From: Poa pratensis
Lineage: Eukaryota > Streptophyta > Magnoliopsida > Poales > Poaceae
Reading direction: 5' to 3'
Length of the DNA stretch: 64,000 nt
NCBI GenBank assembly: GCA_947311845.1
Contig: CAMZMU010000041.1
Coordinates: forward strand, 129,711,840-129,775,839
Under the pieces are notes generated by a model. It was not told where the DNA came from and did no database searches. It worked only from the letters and a program-made list of their open reading frames with translations. Made by a program: the position numbers and the translations under genes. Positions 22,217 through 33,053 of this stretch are shown piece by piece (position 1 is the stretch's first letter; each line of letters begins with the position of its first letter).

Positions 22217-25200
22217 TCATGTAGCGAGCGGTGCGAGCGGCGCCGGGAATGGTTTGCCGTCTTTCTTCGTCATCCACGCCCTGTTGTCCTTCTGCAACTT
22301 TAGGCGTTCTTCGATTTCTCTCTGATGCAACCCTGTAGATGGAGATAGATATATATATTGGTTAATAATATCAATAGAGTATGCATGCATGATTTATTCA
22401 TCTAAGTGGATAAAATAGAGTATGTATGTGTGCATGTGTAAGGTTTTCTTTTATAATACATCCTATCTACCTCGTCGGGAGCAATGGAAGGTCCCCCCTG
22501 CTGTGATAACATTTCCGACGATGACTTCCGATAACTTGGTCTTGATGCATTGGAAGTCTTTTCTAAGATCCATATCGGACTTGCGTCTGTCATATTCGAC
22601 CCATGTTTGTAAAGCAGATGGCAAACCACATTGCGCTCCATCTCGGATAATCATGTTAATATGACGGAGGGCGTAGAAGGCATCCATCTCGCTGCCCGAC
22701 TGCTCCTTGAGGCAAGAGAACTCGGTGATATGCTTGAACCGGCGCAACTTATTATCAATTAATTGTGGTTGCACGGTGCTTTCGAAGACGCCTCCCTTTT
22801 GGTGGTAGCCGTGAAGAGCTTGATTGAGGACAGCAATTATGTTGGCATACCTTTTCGTAGTACTACTACCTGAGTCAAAATAAGTGGCATGGTAATGGCT
22901 CGGGTGTAGGATGATGAGGACGCAGTACTTGTCCCTGCTCAACACAATTTAAATGAGATGATGATCAGAAACATGCATGCATTGAACTCGGAAAGGCACA
23001 AGATACGGCGGCGAGCGGATGTGTACTTACTCGGGAAAGAAAGGCACAAGAAGGCAATTCTTTTGCTGGTTTTGCAACATGAACCTCTCGAGGTACTCAA
23101 CTGCGCTGGTCCGTGTCACAGATCCTTGCACCAGCTGGCTGTCACGCATGTAGTAGGGATCCGCTACCGCGACGTGCGAGAGATTATCTCTGTGGATAGT
23201 CATGGCCTCATTGAGCGCGTATAGGCGGACCAAGTTATAGTTGAGCCGCTGCTGGTTAAATAGATTGAACACGTCCTCGTATGCTACTAAGAACAGATCC
23301 GCGGGGTGTTCACCGACGACCACCAACCCGCCTTCTTCCTTTGGCACTTGGACAGTGAACGCCGGGTAATTTGGATCCCTGTCTTTTAGAAGAAAGCCCT
23401 CTAGCATAGAGATAGAATCGCTCAAAGAGATCATTGATGGAGTTGCGAGGTGGATCATCTCCGGAGGCACTATCGGTTTTCCAGCTTCATGAACCATGTG
23501 CGCCGATTTGTCCGGAGGGGGTGGTATGGTGTCTTCACGACCCTGGATAATCATAGGAGTTGGCTGGCTCGCAGAGGCGCCCTTTGATCCCTTTGGCATC
23601 TTAGGTGGCTGGCTCGCAGAGGCGCCCTTTGGCATCTTCTTGGGGGGCCTCCTGGGCTTATTGTTCCATGGCTGCCCACGAAGCCCCTCTGCAACCGATT
23701 TCGCAATCGTGCCAGGGGAGAAAACGCCGGTAGCCGGTTTGTCTTGAGCTGCAACGCCGGCTGCTGGAGGTGTCTCTTGAGATAAACCCTGGAAGTCCAG
23801 GCGCTGCGTGACTGCATTGAGACGAGCAGGTTGATCGGCGTGGGCACGGAAGGGTGGTTCGAGATCCACAGGACGCATGAATCCGTCGGCGTCTTCGGCG
23901 CCAGTGTTGAGGAAGCCACCGACGTCGATATCATCGTCGTCGTCGTCGTCGTTGCCACCAATACGTTGAGGTGCAGAGGCGTTGCCTGCTAATTGCACCG
24001 GTTGTGGTTCGGAGCCCAATTGCACCGGTTGTGGTTGAGAGCCTACCAACAGTTGCTTCTGGCGGTTGGTGGTGGTGGCGACGGCTGCAGGCTTCTTCGG
24101 GGGACGGATCGGAGCGTCCCGCCGGAACTTTGAGGTGGCGCCGGTGTTGCGTCTTGGGCCCTCATCAATAATACCCCCCCCCCCCAAGACGAATCTGGGT
24201 CTTCGGCCATAGCGAGACCCATTCGGGGCACTTTCCAAGGACCACGTGTTCATCGGCTCCTTGAGGTTGAACGGGGGGGTCCATGTTGTGATACACTTTC
24301 GGCACCGTGACTACCTTGACCTTCATAAAACCCTTGTCCACTGGAGCGTGGTGCATTAGTTCGCTGCCTGTTTTTAGGATAAGGCCCGTAGCAACTTCCT
24401 TCAACTCGTCGCCTACCCTATGCAGGAGCATGCAAGGCGTTTCCTATAATGAAATTAAGCAACATATGCATTTGTGTGATTAATACAGTCATCGATCGAA
24501 GCAGACATAGTTATACAGAAGGACATAGTTATACAGAAGACGACGCAGACTAATTAATTAGTAACCTTGGTGACGACGTCCAGCTCGGCTTCCGTCGAGA
24601 CACGGGCGCCGGTGCCAGCGGCGGTGGCCGGAGTTTTCTTCTCGCGTCCCGGTGCGGTAGGCAGCGCCGGTGTGACCAAAGGGGCCATGGGCGGCGGGGT
24701 CACGATGATGTCGCTCGGCGACCGGTTCATGGTGGAGTTGCTGCCGGAGAAGCTGGGCACGTGTATCGGCCCCTGTTGACCTCCCGCCATCCAGGCAGCG
24801 AACCCCTCCACTATCTGCGGGGGCATGATCTGGTGGATGCCTTCTCGGACTAGCTTTTGCACCTCCTGCTTGTCCACGGTGTTCTTCTTCAGCTCCTCCA
24901 GCTCCGCCTTCAGCCGCTCAACCTCGGCTCTATCCTCGTTCTTGGACGTCCTCTTCCTCTTTTTCTTCTCGCCGGCGCCGTCCGAGCTGTAGTACTCCGT
25001 GAACTTCACGCTCGTACCATAGCCTGACACACGGCCAGCTGATGTCGGCGGCGCCAACTTGTCCCTTCCCTTTGCAACGTTCATCGCCCGGTTGAAAGTA
25101 GTGTCCCACACTTCCCTCTCACCCTGGGACGACGACTGGCCGGCCTCAGCCTCAGCCTTCAACTCGTCCTCCTGCACACAAAGGTGAACACACTTAGAAA

Positions 25201-26238
25201 TTTGAGATCAACGCAATGGACTTTGAGATATCTGTGGTATTTAAATTCACTTACCAGATTTTGCTGGAATTGCTTCACATCGTCGTGATCGGTAACGAAC
25301 TCCCCAGTTTCCCAGTTGAGATAGTAGCGGGACCGGACAAAGTTCCTGGTCTGCTCGTCTGTGAATTTATCCCATGGGTTGTCCAGCCCACGTTTTCTTA
25401 TTTCTGCGTCCTCCTTGTCCCAAGTGGGTTGTTTGGATTTGTAACCGCCGCTTCCCAAACGGTGGTTACCTAAGTTCCTCTTCCGCATTTCCTTCCCCCA
25501 CTCGGTCCATCTTGTACACACCTCAGAATTTAAAAAGTCCTTAAATACCTCGAACTCTTCTAAGGTGATGTGAGGCTCGCCTGTACTAATCTCCTCCCAG
25601 CTCTTCTTATTATGAATCTTCGCCTTCACCCGGCATTTCCAGCTGCTCAAGGCGGTGCTCATCTTCGTGGTGGCGTAATTATCCACATTTTTGGGTTTAG
25701 GGTTCGGGAAGGTGTATCGTTGGTGAACCCTCCTGAGCAGGTGTTCGAGCAAAGCCGCATTCTCTTCGCTTCTAATGTCAGACGTGTTGATCGACACGCC
25801 TTCTCGGAGGATGCACCCTAGTTGCATGCTGTACCCTCGTGCAACGTGCTTAGGCTCCAACGGCATGCCACTTGGACTGACCTCCGTGATCACGTCCGTG
25901 ACATTGTCCACCGACTGCACTTTACGCGGTTTAGTCCTTGCCCTCCGCTTCTTCTTCTTCTTAGCGGCCGGGTTGCTGTCGCCGGGTTCCGTGTGGTCGC
26001 CGCCATCGGTGCGGTCATCGCCAGTGGTCGTGTGGTCGCCACCATCTCCTGAGGTGTCATCCTCACCACCTTCTTCGTGGTACTCGGGGTCGGGATCCCG
26101 GACCTCCCGTTGATGCTCCTCAGCCTCGTCGCCACTAGTGACCGCGGCTTCGTCCCTCATATCGTCGGGCCAAAAGTCCATGTTCTGTACTCTTGCTTGC
26201 TCTTCGATGCTCATGCGCTTAGAAGCGTCGCCCGACAT
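22217..26238 (-). CDS. CACTA-encoded protein (Transposase_24-like, DUF8039-like, Ulp1-like), five exons, one frameshift
   Basis: Proposed exons: 26238-25255, 25171-24566, 24443-23031, 22934-22471 and 22332-22217. The splice sites are good (GTAAGT donors before 25255 and 23031). Exon 1 starts MSGDASKRMS, has an acidic low-complexity stretch and a Lys-rich patch, then the En/Spm-type segment LGNHRLGSGGYKSKQP and NFVRSRYYLNWETGEF. Exon 2 carries a coiled-coil run (AEVERLKAELEELKK). Exon 3 begins with PCMLLHRVGDELKEVATGLI, as in DUF8039 proteins, then breaks frame in a 12-C run at 24174-24185 and continues with a disordered Pro-rich part. Exons 3 and 4 join across LLVPFFPE and DKYCVLII, an Ulp1/C48-like fold lacking the usual His and Cys. 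The gene probably encodes the element's accessory DNA-binding protein; domain names are from memory. Confidence 0.62.
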
Positions 26239-26346
26239 GTTTGAACTGCATTAAAAAGAAGCAAAAAGTTAGTATGACAAATATAAGAGAAAAAAATCAC
26301 CTAACTAAGTACTAAGATACCCCGGCCCATGCATTAGTCGCAATAC

Positions 26347-26429
26347 CCCATATGTCCTATTTTTAGCAAAGTCATGCCAAATTTCACGAAAAAATTCGGC
26401 ATGACCTTTGCTAAAAAGGGACATATGGA
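26347..26429. repeat. 83-bp foldback in CACTA-2
   Basis: The arms run from CCATATGTCC plus TTTTTAGCAAAG and CATGCC to their near-perfect complement (GGCATGAC, CTTTGCTAAAAA, GGACATATGG), separated by a short loop at about 26385-26394. It lies about 110 bp upstream of the gene start. It could form a stable hairpin if transcribed. Confidence 0.75.
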
Positions 26430-28164
26430 GTACCCGAATTTGCCGGAACGGAAGTTAATCGACGTTCCGGCAATCTCAAGGGTCTCGGGGTACCTGCATA
26501 TATTTCACAAAAAAAAACACATCTCCGGCCGGCATCTCCACGACACGATGGTCGGAGTACAAGCACAAACACCCAACTCCACGACACGATGGTCGGAACA
26601 CATCCACATCTCCAAAAAAAAATTCCACATGTCCGGCCGGCATCTCCGGCCGGCATCGCCACATCCCACATCTCACCTGAAAGAAAGCAGTGCTTCTTCC
26701 CAACTTCCTGCATACGGAAAAACAATATATTAGTTTACAAATGAAATGCATTTCAAAAATACAAGTAAAACTAACCTAACAGCAGCAGCACTATATGACT
26801 CTTTGAAAAAAAAAACTTCATCCTATATTTGTTGTATAGCACCCTGGATTAAACGACATGGAATGCATTAGAGTGGGGTGGGGATGTGCTTTGTCTGTGT
26901 TTCATGCTAGGTCGGCCATGTAGAGTGTCTATGCGTTTGACAATGATTTAGAACTAGTTTAGCTAGATATTTTGAATCTCGTGTTTGGTCCAGTTTCCAT
27001 ATAAATTAGACAAATAGTCTTAATTTGTCTTTATGTAGTTGCAGCTTGCAGGAACTACATGTCTACATGTCCCTCTAGTCGAGTTTCGTTACAAATTCAT
27101 CAATGACACCACTAGGCACTATATGCACGACGGTTCAGTTAGCTGACTCGACTGCTACCCCACCAAAGGCAACTACACATGTCGGTGTATAGTACTCTTA
27201 TGTGTCATTTTTTTTCCCTTTTCTCTCTAGGTTAGATGAAATGAACCACTGAAGAATACATAACTAGTGCGACTCCTAACTAATCACAATGTAGATCGAT
27301 GTGCCATGCATTTGCATCAATGATAGGAATTTTCTGTCTAGCTTAAAAAGCAAGTGAGTGTTACTATTAAGCACTGCAATTAAAAGGGCAGGTGATCGAT
27401 GGACAGTTCAGAAACAAACATTTTGGTAGTGGGGATGCAAATACTTTTAGAATAACAATAATAATTGCATGTATTTTTGATTTTTCTGTTGGGGGTGTGT
27501 GGCCACTGGACACTAGCTAGGGACGACATATGCATCTGCGGCTAGCTGCACCACCACTACCTCACCACCTCTAATTTTAGTTGCCAACTGCCAAAGCAAC
27601 CTAGCTGTTCATGATCACTTGAATTGCGCTAGCTAAACACAATTGTCTGTGAAATTTTCTTTGAACAGAAAAAACCAATGGGAAATCAACAAGAAACCAT
27701 CAAACATGCTCAATTAAGAAGTGCTCATGTTGTGATATTTTGACTAGTACCAGTGAAGAATTTTGACTATGAACCAGAACCGGAACAAAGGAACCCTACC
27801 CTAATCACCATGAATCGGAGGAGAGAAGAAGCAGCAGGAAGAGGGAGAACCTCACCTTGTTGGGGCGGCGCAGGGGAGTTCGCCGGCGGCGGAGGAGAGA
27901 AGCAACAGCAGGGGACGGAGTTGGGGCGGCGCACGTCAGAGGAGAGAAGCAGGGGCAGTGGACGGAGTTGGGGCGGCGTAGGGTTGGGCGGCGCAGGGTT
28001 GTACGAGTTGGGGCGGCGCAGTGAGTTCGCCGGCGGCGGGGCGCAGGGAGTTCGCCGGCGGCGGGGCGCAGGGGAGTTCGCAGGTCGCCGACGGTTGCTG
28101 TTGAGCGCGTTGGGGAAATTTGGGGAAGAAGAGAGGGCGCGGGGGCGGGCCCGCATGTAAGTGG

Positions 28165-28510
28165 GGGCGAAACAATTCTGTGGCGCACCTATCTGGTGCG
28201 CTACAGAATACGCGTATTCTGTGGCGCATGCACCCTCGTGCGCCACAGAATAAGCTTATTCTGTGGCGCATGGGCATGGCTGCGCCACAGAATAAAGCCC
28301 AAAGTGACTGACCCTTCCGTGGGTGTGGGGCCCGCTCCTATTCTGTGGCGCATGGGCATAGCTGCGCCACAGAATAAGATGATTCTGTGGCGCACCAATA
28401 AGTAATGCGCCACAGAATAAGCTTATTCTGTGGCGCACGGCTATAAGGTGCGCCACAGAATAAGCTTCCATAGAATAAGCTTCCATAGAATTGGCGTGGC
28501 GCACGGCTAT
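28165..28510. repeat. CACTA-2 subterminal repeat array, right end
   Basis: About a dozen TTCTGTGGCGCA motifs in both orientations, spaced as inverted pairs around short loops. The last part is scrambled: AGAATAAGCTTCCAT is repeated and a degenerate GGCGCACGGCTATAAGG copy follows, just before the break at about 28532. Confidence 0.83.
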
Positions 28511-28532
28511 AAGGCGCACCGCAAGCGACAAC

Positions 28533-30601
28533 CATGCACAATAGGAAAGTAAACAAATGTGGAGATTAAGGAATCTAAATACTTGAAGCTCAACTCATAA
28601 GGGCACACGATGAATCCAACTCTAAAGTATATGGAAAGCCATAGCACACCAAGACTCTGATCTAAAATGTGAAATATATCTTGCTCAAACGTTGATGGGA
28701 TAACCGCATTAAATCTCTGGATCTCTGTGTATAGAAACAGCAGCACAAAGTGCAGTCATCAAATCAAAATGTTTGTATATATACATCTGAAGTTGGGAAC
28801 AAAAATATATCACAGTCGCATGTAATCATCTTGCTTACAAGACACGCCAATTTCTTTTTGCACCGGCTGGGTTATGCACCCTTACAAAAATGCAAGATAT
28901 TTCGAGAGACATTTAGATGTTAAACCAGGACAGCAATACCATGGTAATTTTTCAATGCAACATGTTTAGTTCCCTATGCACTTGGGTCAATAAATATGAA
29001 TGCAAGTATGTGCATTGTAATTATTCGGGTAGAACTTGCACAGTTTGGAGGTGCCGACATTGTGGATATGCGAGTAGCTGCTTAGATCTTTGGCTGGCTG
29101 TTGCGGGGAGCGGGGTCACAACTGCGTACATGCTCCAAACTGAAAGATATTGCAAATCTTTTTGCATGTGTATTATTCAACTAAATTTAGTTTTTTGCAT
29201 GTGTATTATTCAACCTGGCCACGAACTGTCCCGCCACCATGGTGTTGTTGGTCCCGTCCGAGCCGTGGCTCACACTGACCAGCGTGGCGGAGAAGGGGCG
29301 TCACGCCGCGGTCAACTGGATGCATCATCCTCGTAAGCCAACTGCTCCTCCTTGCGCATGGTTGCCAAAGGCTGTTGATGGCACCCGCGACCAACTGCTT
29401 CCAGGGCAGTGGAGAAGTTTGGCGACGGCTAGAAGCTTCTGCCGGCGGCGAGTTTTGGGTGGGGTCACCGATTTGGGGGCAGCACCGGAACAGAGAAGTA
29501 GGAGAGAGAGTGAAATTCGAAAGAGGGTAACCATTCGACAGTTGGGGACATTGAGATGAAATTACCAAAATACCCTTAATATATTAGATAATAACACACA
29601 ATTGGTACTTGTAGGTACTTACTGGTAGGTCTTATTTTACCACCGTCAGATCTAAGTAGATGAGCAGTTGCTAAAAATACCAACCATTTGTAAAACTTGT
29701 ATTTTTTAAACTCAAAAGTCCCCATTTTGAATTTGATAAAAACTAGTTATGTGTAGCTAAATTATCACTTTCCGGATGTAGTAAATTTATCTGACCACGA
29801 TGAGTAACTTTGGAGCTTTATAAACTCGAATAGCAGGGCTTCAGACGAGGATTAAATTAATCCTGAATAAATCCACATGCACTCTGTAAATATCCAGCCA
29901 GGGAACTAATAAATACTAGCCTTAACCAAATAAAACATGGTAGGTGTATGCACTCACCACCATGATATAAAAATGAATCATACCACGAGCAGAAGCTACA
30001 AGCTAACAATACGTTTTGCAATCTGGAAACAGAGAAAGGAAGAGATGGAAATTTCACTACCATGTATCGAACATGTTTGTTGGACGTGACGGGAAACTAT
30101 TAGCAGTTCAGTTCGTGGGCCTGAGAGACGTCAGGAACTAGAAGATGATCCTTTTCCATATTTTGATGTCTGGAAGAGTTCCTCGTTCGACTCTATGGCA
30201 CATAGCATGTCGTGATGATAGAGCTCCTCGTTCGACTGTATCGCACATAGCATATCGTTCTAACTGGCATCGCTGGCACAGCCTATGTATTTGACCAACC
30301 ATGTTCGCGGATTGTACCAGTCATACTTTTTTTTTGAATTTTTGTACCAGTCATACTTTATCCTGCTCCGGAGAGCTTCTTCCCCTATATGTATGTCCAC
30401 GCGCTTGTTTGGTGTTGCGGTCTTGGAGTCGACTATTCTGCTTTTTTTTTTCCTCTTCGGGACATATTCAACTATAGAAAAATTGAAGCGCATACGAAAA
30501 ATACATCTTCATTAGAAATGTGACTAGATGGAACAATAAAACACTAGTACAGAAAAGCTATTCTGTGGCGCACCATTTTTCTATTCTGTGGCGCATGGGT
30601 T
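28533..30601 (+). repeat. 2.07-kb direct repeat, copy 2
   Basis: Nearly identical to 19637-21706. At its left edge the sequence changes from CACTA-2 subterminal DNA to the repeat within TGCACAATAGG, which is shared at both junctions. At its right edge it ends 60 bp inside a CACTA left terminus (30542-30601) and passes into LINE-c. It carries a 3' flank of the cyclin unit. Confidence 0.92.
30542..30601. mobile_element. 60-bp CACTA left-terminus remnant
   Basis: Begins CACTAGTACAGAAAAGCT and repeats the first 60 bp of CACTA-2, then stops at GGCGCATGGGT, where LINE-c sequence begins. It belongs to copy 2 of the 2-kb repeat, so it was copied with its flank and did not arrive by a separate insertion. 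Confidence 0.88.
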
Positions 30602-32766
30602 GCCGGAGTTGCTATATTACATGAAACAGTCCACGACCTACATAGGAAAAAGTTGAACGGGGTGATTCTTAAAATTGATTTTGACAAGGCTTATGATAAA
30701 GTCAAGTGGTCTTTCCTTCAGCAGACCCTCAGAATGAAAGGTTTTTCTTCCGAGTGGTGCGCGTTAATTGATAGCTTTGTTTTGGAAGGAAGTGTAGCCA
30801 TCAAGGTCAATGATGACACGGGCAAATATTCCCAAACGAAAAAAGGCCTCAGACAGGGTGATCCGTTGTCGCCAATACTATTCAACATAGTGGATGATAT
30901 GCTGGCTATCTTGATTGAACGTGCGAAAGCTGACGGTCAAATTGAAGGAGTGATTCCTCATCTTGTTGAAGGTGGTCTATCTATTCTTCAATATGCTGAC
31001 GATACAATTCTTTTTATGGACCATGACATCGAAAAAGCTCGTAACCTAAAGCTGATTTTGTCAGCCTTCGAGCAACTTTCGGGTCTTAAAATAAATTTTC
31101 ATAAAAGTGAATTGTTTTGTTTTGGCGAGGCTAGAGAAAACGCCTCCTTGTATGCTGAGCTTTTCGGCTGTGAGCAAGGACAATTTCCAATCAACTATTT
31201 GGGTATTCCGATTCATTACCGGAGATTTACAAATGCTGAATGGAAAAGGGTGGAGGAAAGATTTCAATTACGTCTGAATAGTTGGAAAGGCAAACTCTTA
31301 TCCCTGGGTGGAAGACTCGTTCTCATAAATTCAGTACTAACAAACATGGTACTGTATATGATTTCATTCTTCCAATTGACTAAAGGAGTCTTAAAAAGAT
31401 TGAATTATTTTCGATCCAGATTCTTTTGGCAAGGGGACGGGGAGAAGAAAAAATATCGACTGACTAAATGGAGTGTGGTTTGCTGCCCTAAAGACCAAGG
31501 AGGGCTTGGAGTTCATGACCTTGAGGTCAAGAACAGAGCCTTGCTAGGTAAATGGCTTTTTAAACTTCTATCTGAAGATGGAGTTTGGCAGACCCTCCTT
31601 AGGAGGAAGTATGTGAGAGATCAAGCTGTGTCTCAGGTTCTTTGGAAACCTAGCGATTCACACTTCTGGGCAGGCCTCATGGCTACAAAGAAGTTTTTTT
31701 CCCCACAGGGATCTTTCTCAATCAGGGATGGATCGGAAATCCGTTTCTGGGAAGATAAATGGCTTGGCCAATCTACCCTTAAAGAACAATATCCGGCTCT
31801 CTATTCTATTGTTCGAAACAAGAGCGACACGATCGCGAAAGTGATGGGTTCTTACCCACCAGATGTTTCGTTCAGAAGAAGTTTACTTGGAACAAGACAT
31901 GCATCCTGGAATGCTTTGCTCCTTCGTTTGGATTCAGTCCAACTGTCGGATGGTCTAGATAAATTTCTATGGAATCTTACGAAGAATGACAAATTCTCGA
32001 TTGATTCTATGTATAGAGCTCTTATCCTACCTGAAGTTCCGGTCGATAGCGGGAATAATAACAAAATTTGGAAGATGAAGATTCCACTAAAAACTAAAGT
32101 GTTTGCGTGGTATCTTCGTCAAGGTGTAATTCTTACAAAAGACAACCTTGCCAAGTGCAATTGGCACGGAAGCAAAAAGTGCGTCTTCTGTCACCATGAC
32201 GGGACTATTACACAGTTATTCTTCCAATGCGAGTTAGCCCGGTCTATATGGTCAGCCATCCAGATAGGTTTTACCTTACATCCACCACAGTCTGTTGCCA
32301 ACATTTTTGGCAGCTGGTTAAATGGGGTGGATCCTAGGTTTAAACTCTTCAGTAGGGTGGGAGCGATTGCTGTTATTTGGTCGCTGTGGCTATGTAGAAA
32401 TGATAAGGTTTTTAATGATAAAAATGTTTCTGTTATGCAGATTATCTATCGGTGTACAGCTACGCTACGAGCATGGTCGGCACTGCAGCGTTTGGAGCAC
32501 CGGGACTTATTTTTGGAGGTGGCATCGAGACTGGAGGCCGTGGCCAGGGAGTTATTCTCCCGGCATGGATGACAACATAGTCTACGAATCGATCTACCAT
32601 CAGCTTAGGCGGATTTACAATTTCTCATTATGATATGTAATTCGCCTTTTTTTCTTTTGTCGCACTGAGTACTCGTGAACTGAAACTGGTGGTTGTGTGC
32701 ATCCTAACTATGCAGAGGCCGGATGTAATGCTTAAAACTCTTAAGTAATAAAATCTCTTTATCTAA
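30602..32766 (+). mobile_element. LINE-c: L1-type retrotransposon, 5'-truncated, open ORF2 fragment
   Basis: The frame is open from the junction at 30601 to TGA at 32572. The 3' UTR includes a TAATAAAATCTC motif and a short A tail at about 32766. The flank after the tail (AGATAAACTATCAAGCGATC) is the cyclin-unit 5' flank, matching 4465. The 5' side was lost at the junction with the CACTA remnant, so the target duplication cannot be tested. LINE-e is a close relative. Confidence 0.87.
30653..32572 (+). CDS. LINE-c reverse transcriptase and zinc-tail fragment, 639 codons from first ATG
   Basis: Reverse transcriptase palm and C-terminal region of a plant L1 ORF2. Motifs in order: KIDFDKAYDKVKWSFL near the start, KGLRQGDPLSPILFN, LQYADDTILFM (catalytic YADD), YLGIPIHYRR, GGRLVLINSVL, PKDQGGLGVHDLE, then the zinc-binding tail CVFCHHDGTITQLFFQC. 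No stop interrupts it. The endonuclease and the N-terminal part of the RT are missing, so the product could not support retrotransposition. The ATG at 30653 is simply the first one in a frame that is open from the junction, with related LINE sequence (HETVHDLHRKKLNG) upstream. Confidence 0.82.
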   Translation: MNGVILKIDFDKAYDKVKWSFLQQTLRMKGFSSEWCALIDSFVLEGSVAIKVNDDTGKYSQTKKGLRQGDPLSPILFNIVDDMLAILIERAKADGQIEGVIPHLVEGGLSILQYADDTILFMDHDIEKARNLKLILSAFEQLSGLKINFHKSELFCFGEARENASLYAELFGCEQGQFPINYLGIPIHYRRFTNAEWKRVEERFQLRLNSWKGKLLSLGGRLVLINSVLTNMVLYMISFFQLTKGVLKRLNYFRSRFFWQGDGEKKKYRLTKWSVVCCPKDQGGLGVHDLEVKNRALLGKWLFKLLSEDGVWQTLLRRKYVRDQAVSQVLWKPSDSHFWAGLMATKKFFSPQGSFSIRDGSEIRFWEDKWLGQSTLKEQYPALYSIVRNKSDTIAKVMGSYPPDVSFRRSLLGTRHASWNALLLRLDSVQLSDGLDKFLWNLTKNDKFSIDSMYRALILPEVPVDSGNNNKIWKMKIPLKTKVFAWYLRQGVILTKDNLAKCNWHGSKKCVFCHHDGTITQLFFQCELARSIWSAIQIGFTLHPPQSVANIFGSWLNGVDPRFKLFSRVGAIAVIWSLWLCRNDKVFNDKNVSVMQIIYRCTATLRAWSALQRLEHRDLFLEVASRLEAVARELFSRHG

Positions 32767-33053
32767 AAAAAGATAAACTATCAAGCGATCCAATCAATCA
32801 ATGGACAAATCACTTCATCATTCTTGCTAAAATGTTTGCACTAATCTGAACTCAAACATAAAGGCACACACTATGAGCACACAGACATATGTATGTCGCA
32901 TGTTCAGTCGAAACAAGCATGAACCCACTAAAAGAACAGTGAAAAACAGAATCGACATCTTTTTCTTTATTTAATAATATGTCATGTCGGCAATATGCAT
33001 ACTTGCATTGCAGGAGGGTGACTATTACTACCTATATTACTCCACTATGGTTT
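32767..33053 (+). repeat. Cyclin-unit 5' flank, copy 3 (distal part)
   Basis: Matches 4465-5060 of flank copy 1 without the SINE, giving its empty site at about 32915. It is interrupted at 33043-33053 by LINE-d and continues at 35187. Confidence 0.82.

Larger units (their letters stand above)
21646..28532 (-). mobile_element. CACTA (En/Spm) transposon CACTA-2, right-truncated, about 6.9 kb
   Basis: The left terminus is CACTAGTACAGAAAAG at 21646, followed by a subterminal array. A multi-exon gene is read leftward (26238-22217), so 21646 is the 3' end of the element relative to its gene. A second subterminal array lies at 28165-28510, but the expected terminal TACTAGTG is missing: the sequence jumps into the second copy of the 2-kb repeat at about 28533. 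No TNPD-type (Transposase_21) coding region is visible, so it could not move on its own. The GC-rich block at 27800-28160 with repeated GAGTTCGCCGGCGGCG is part of the gene-upstream region. Confidence 0.87.
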
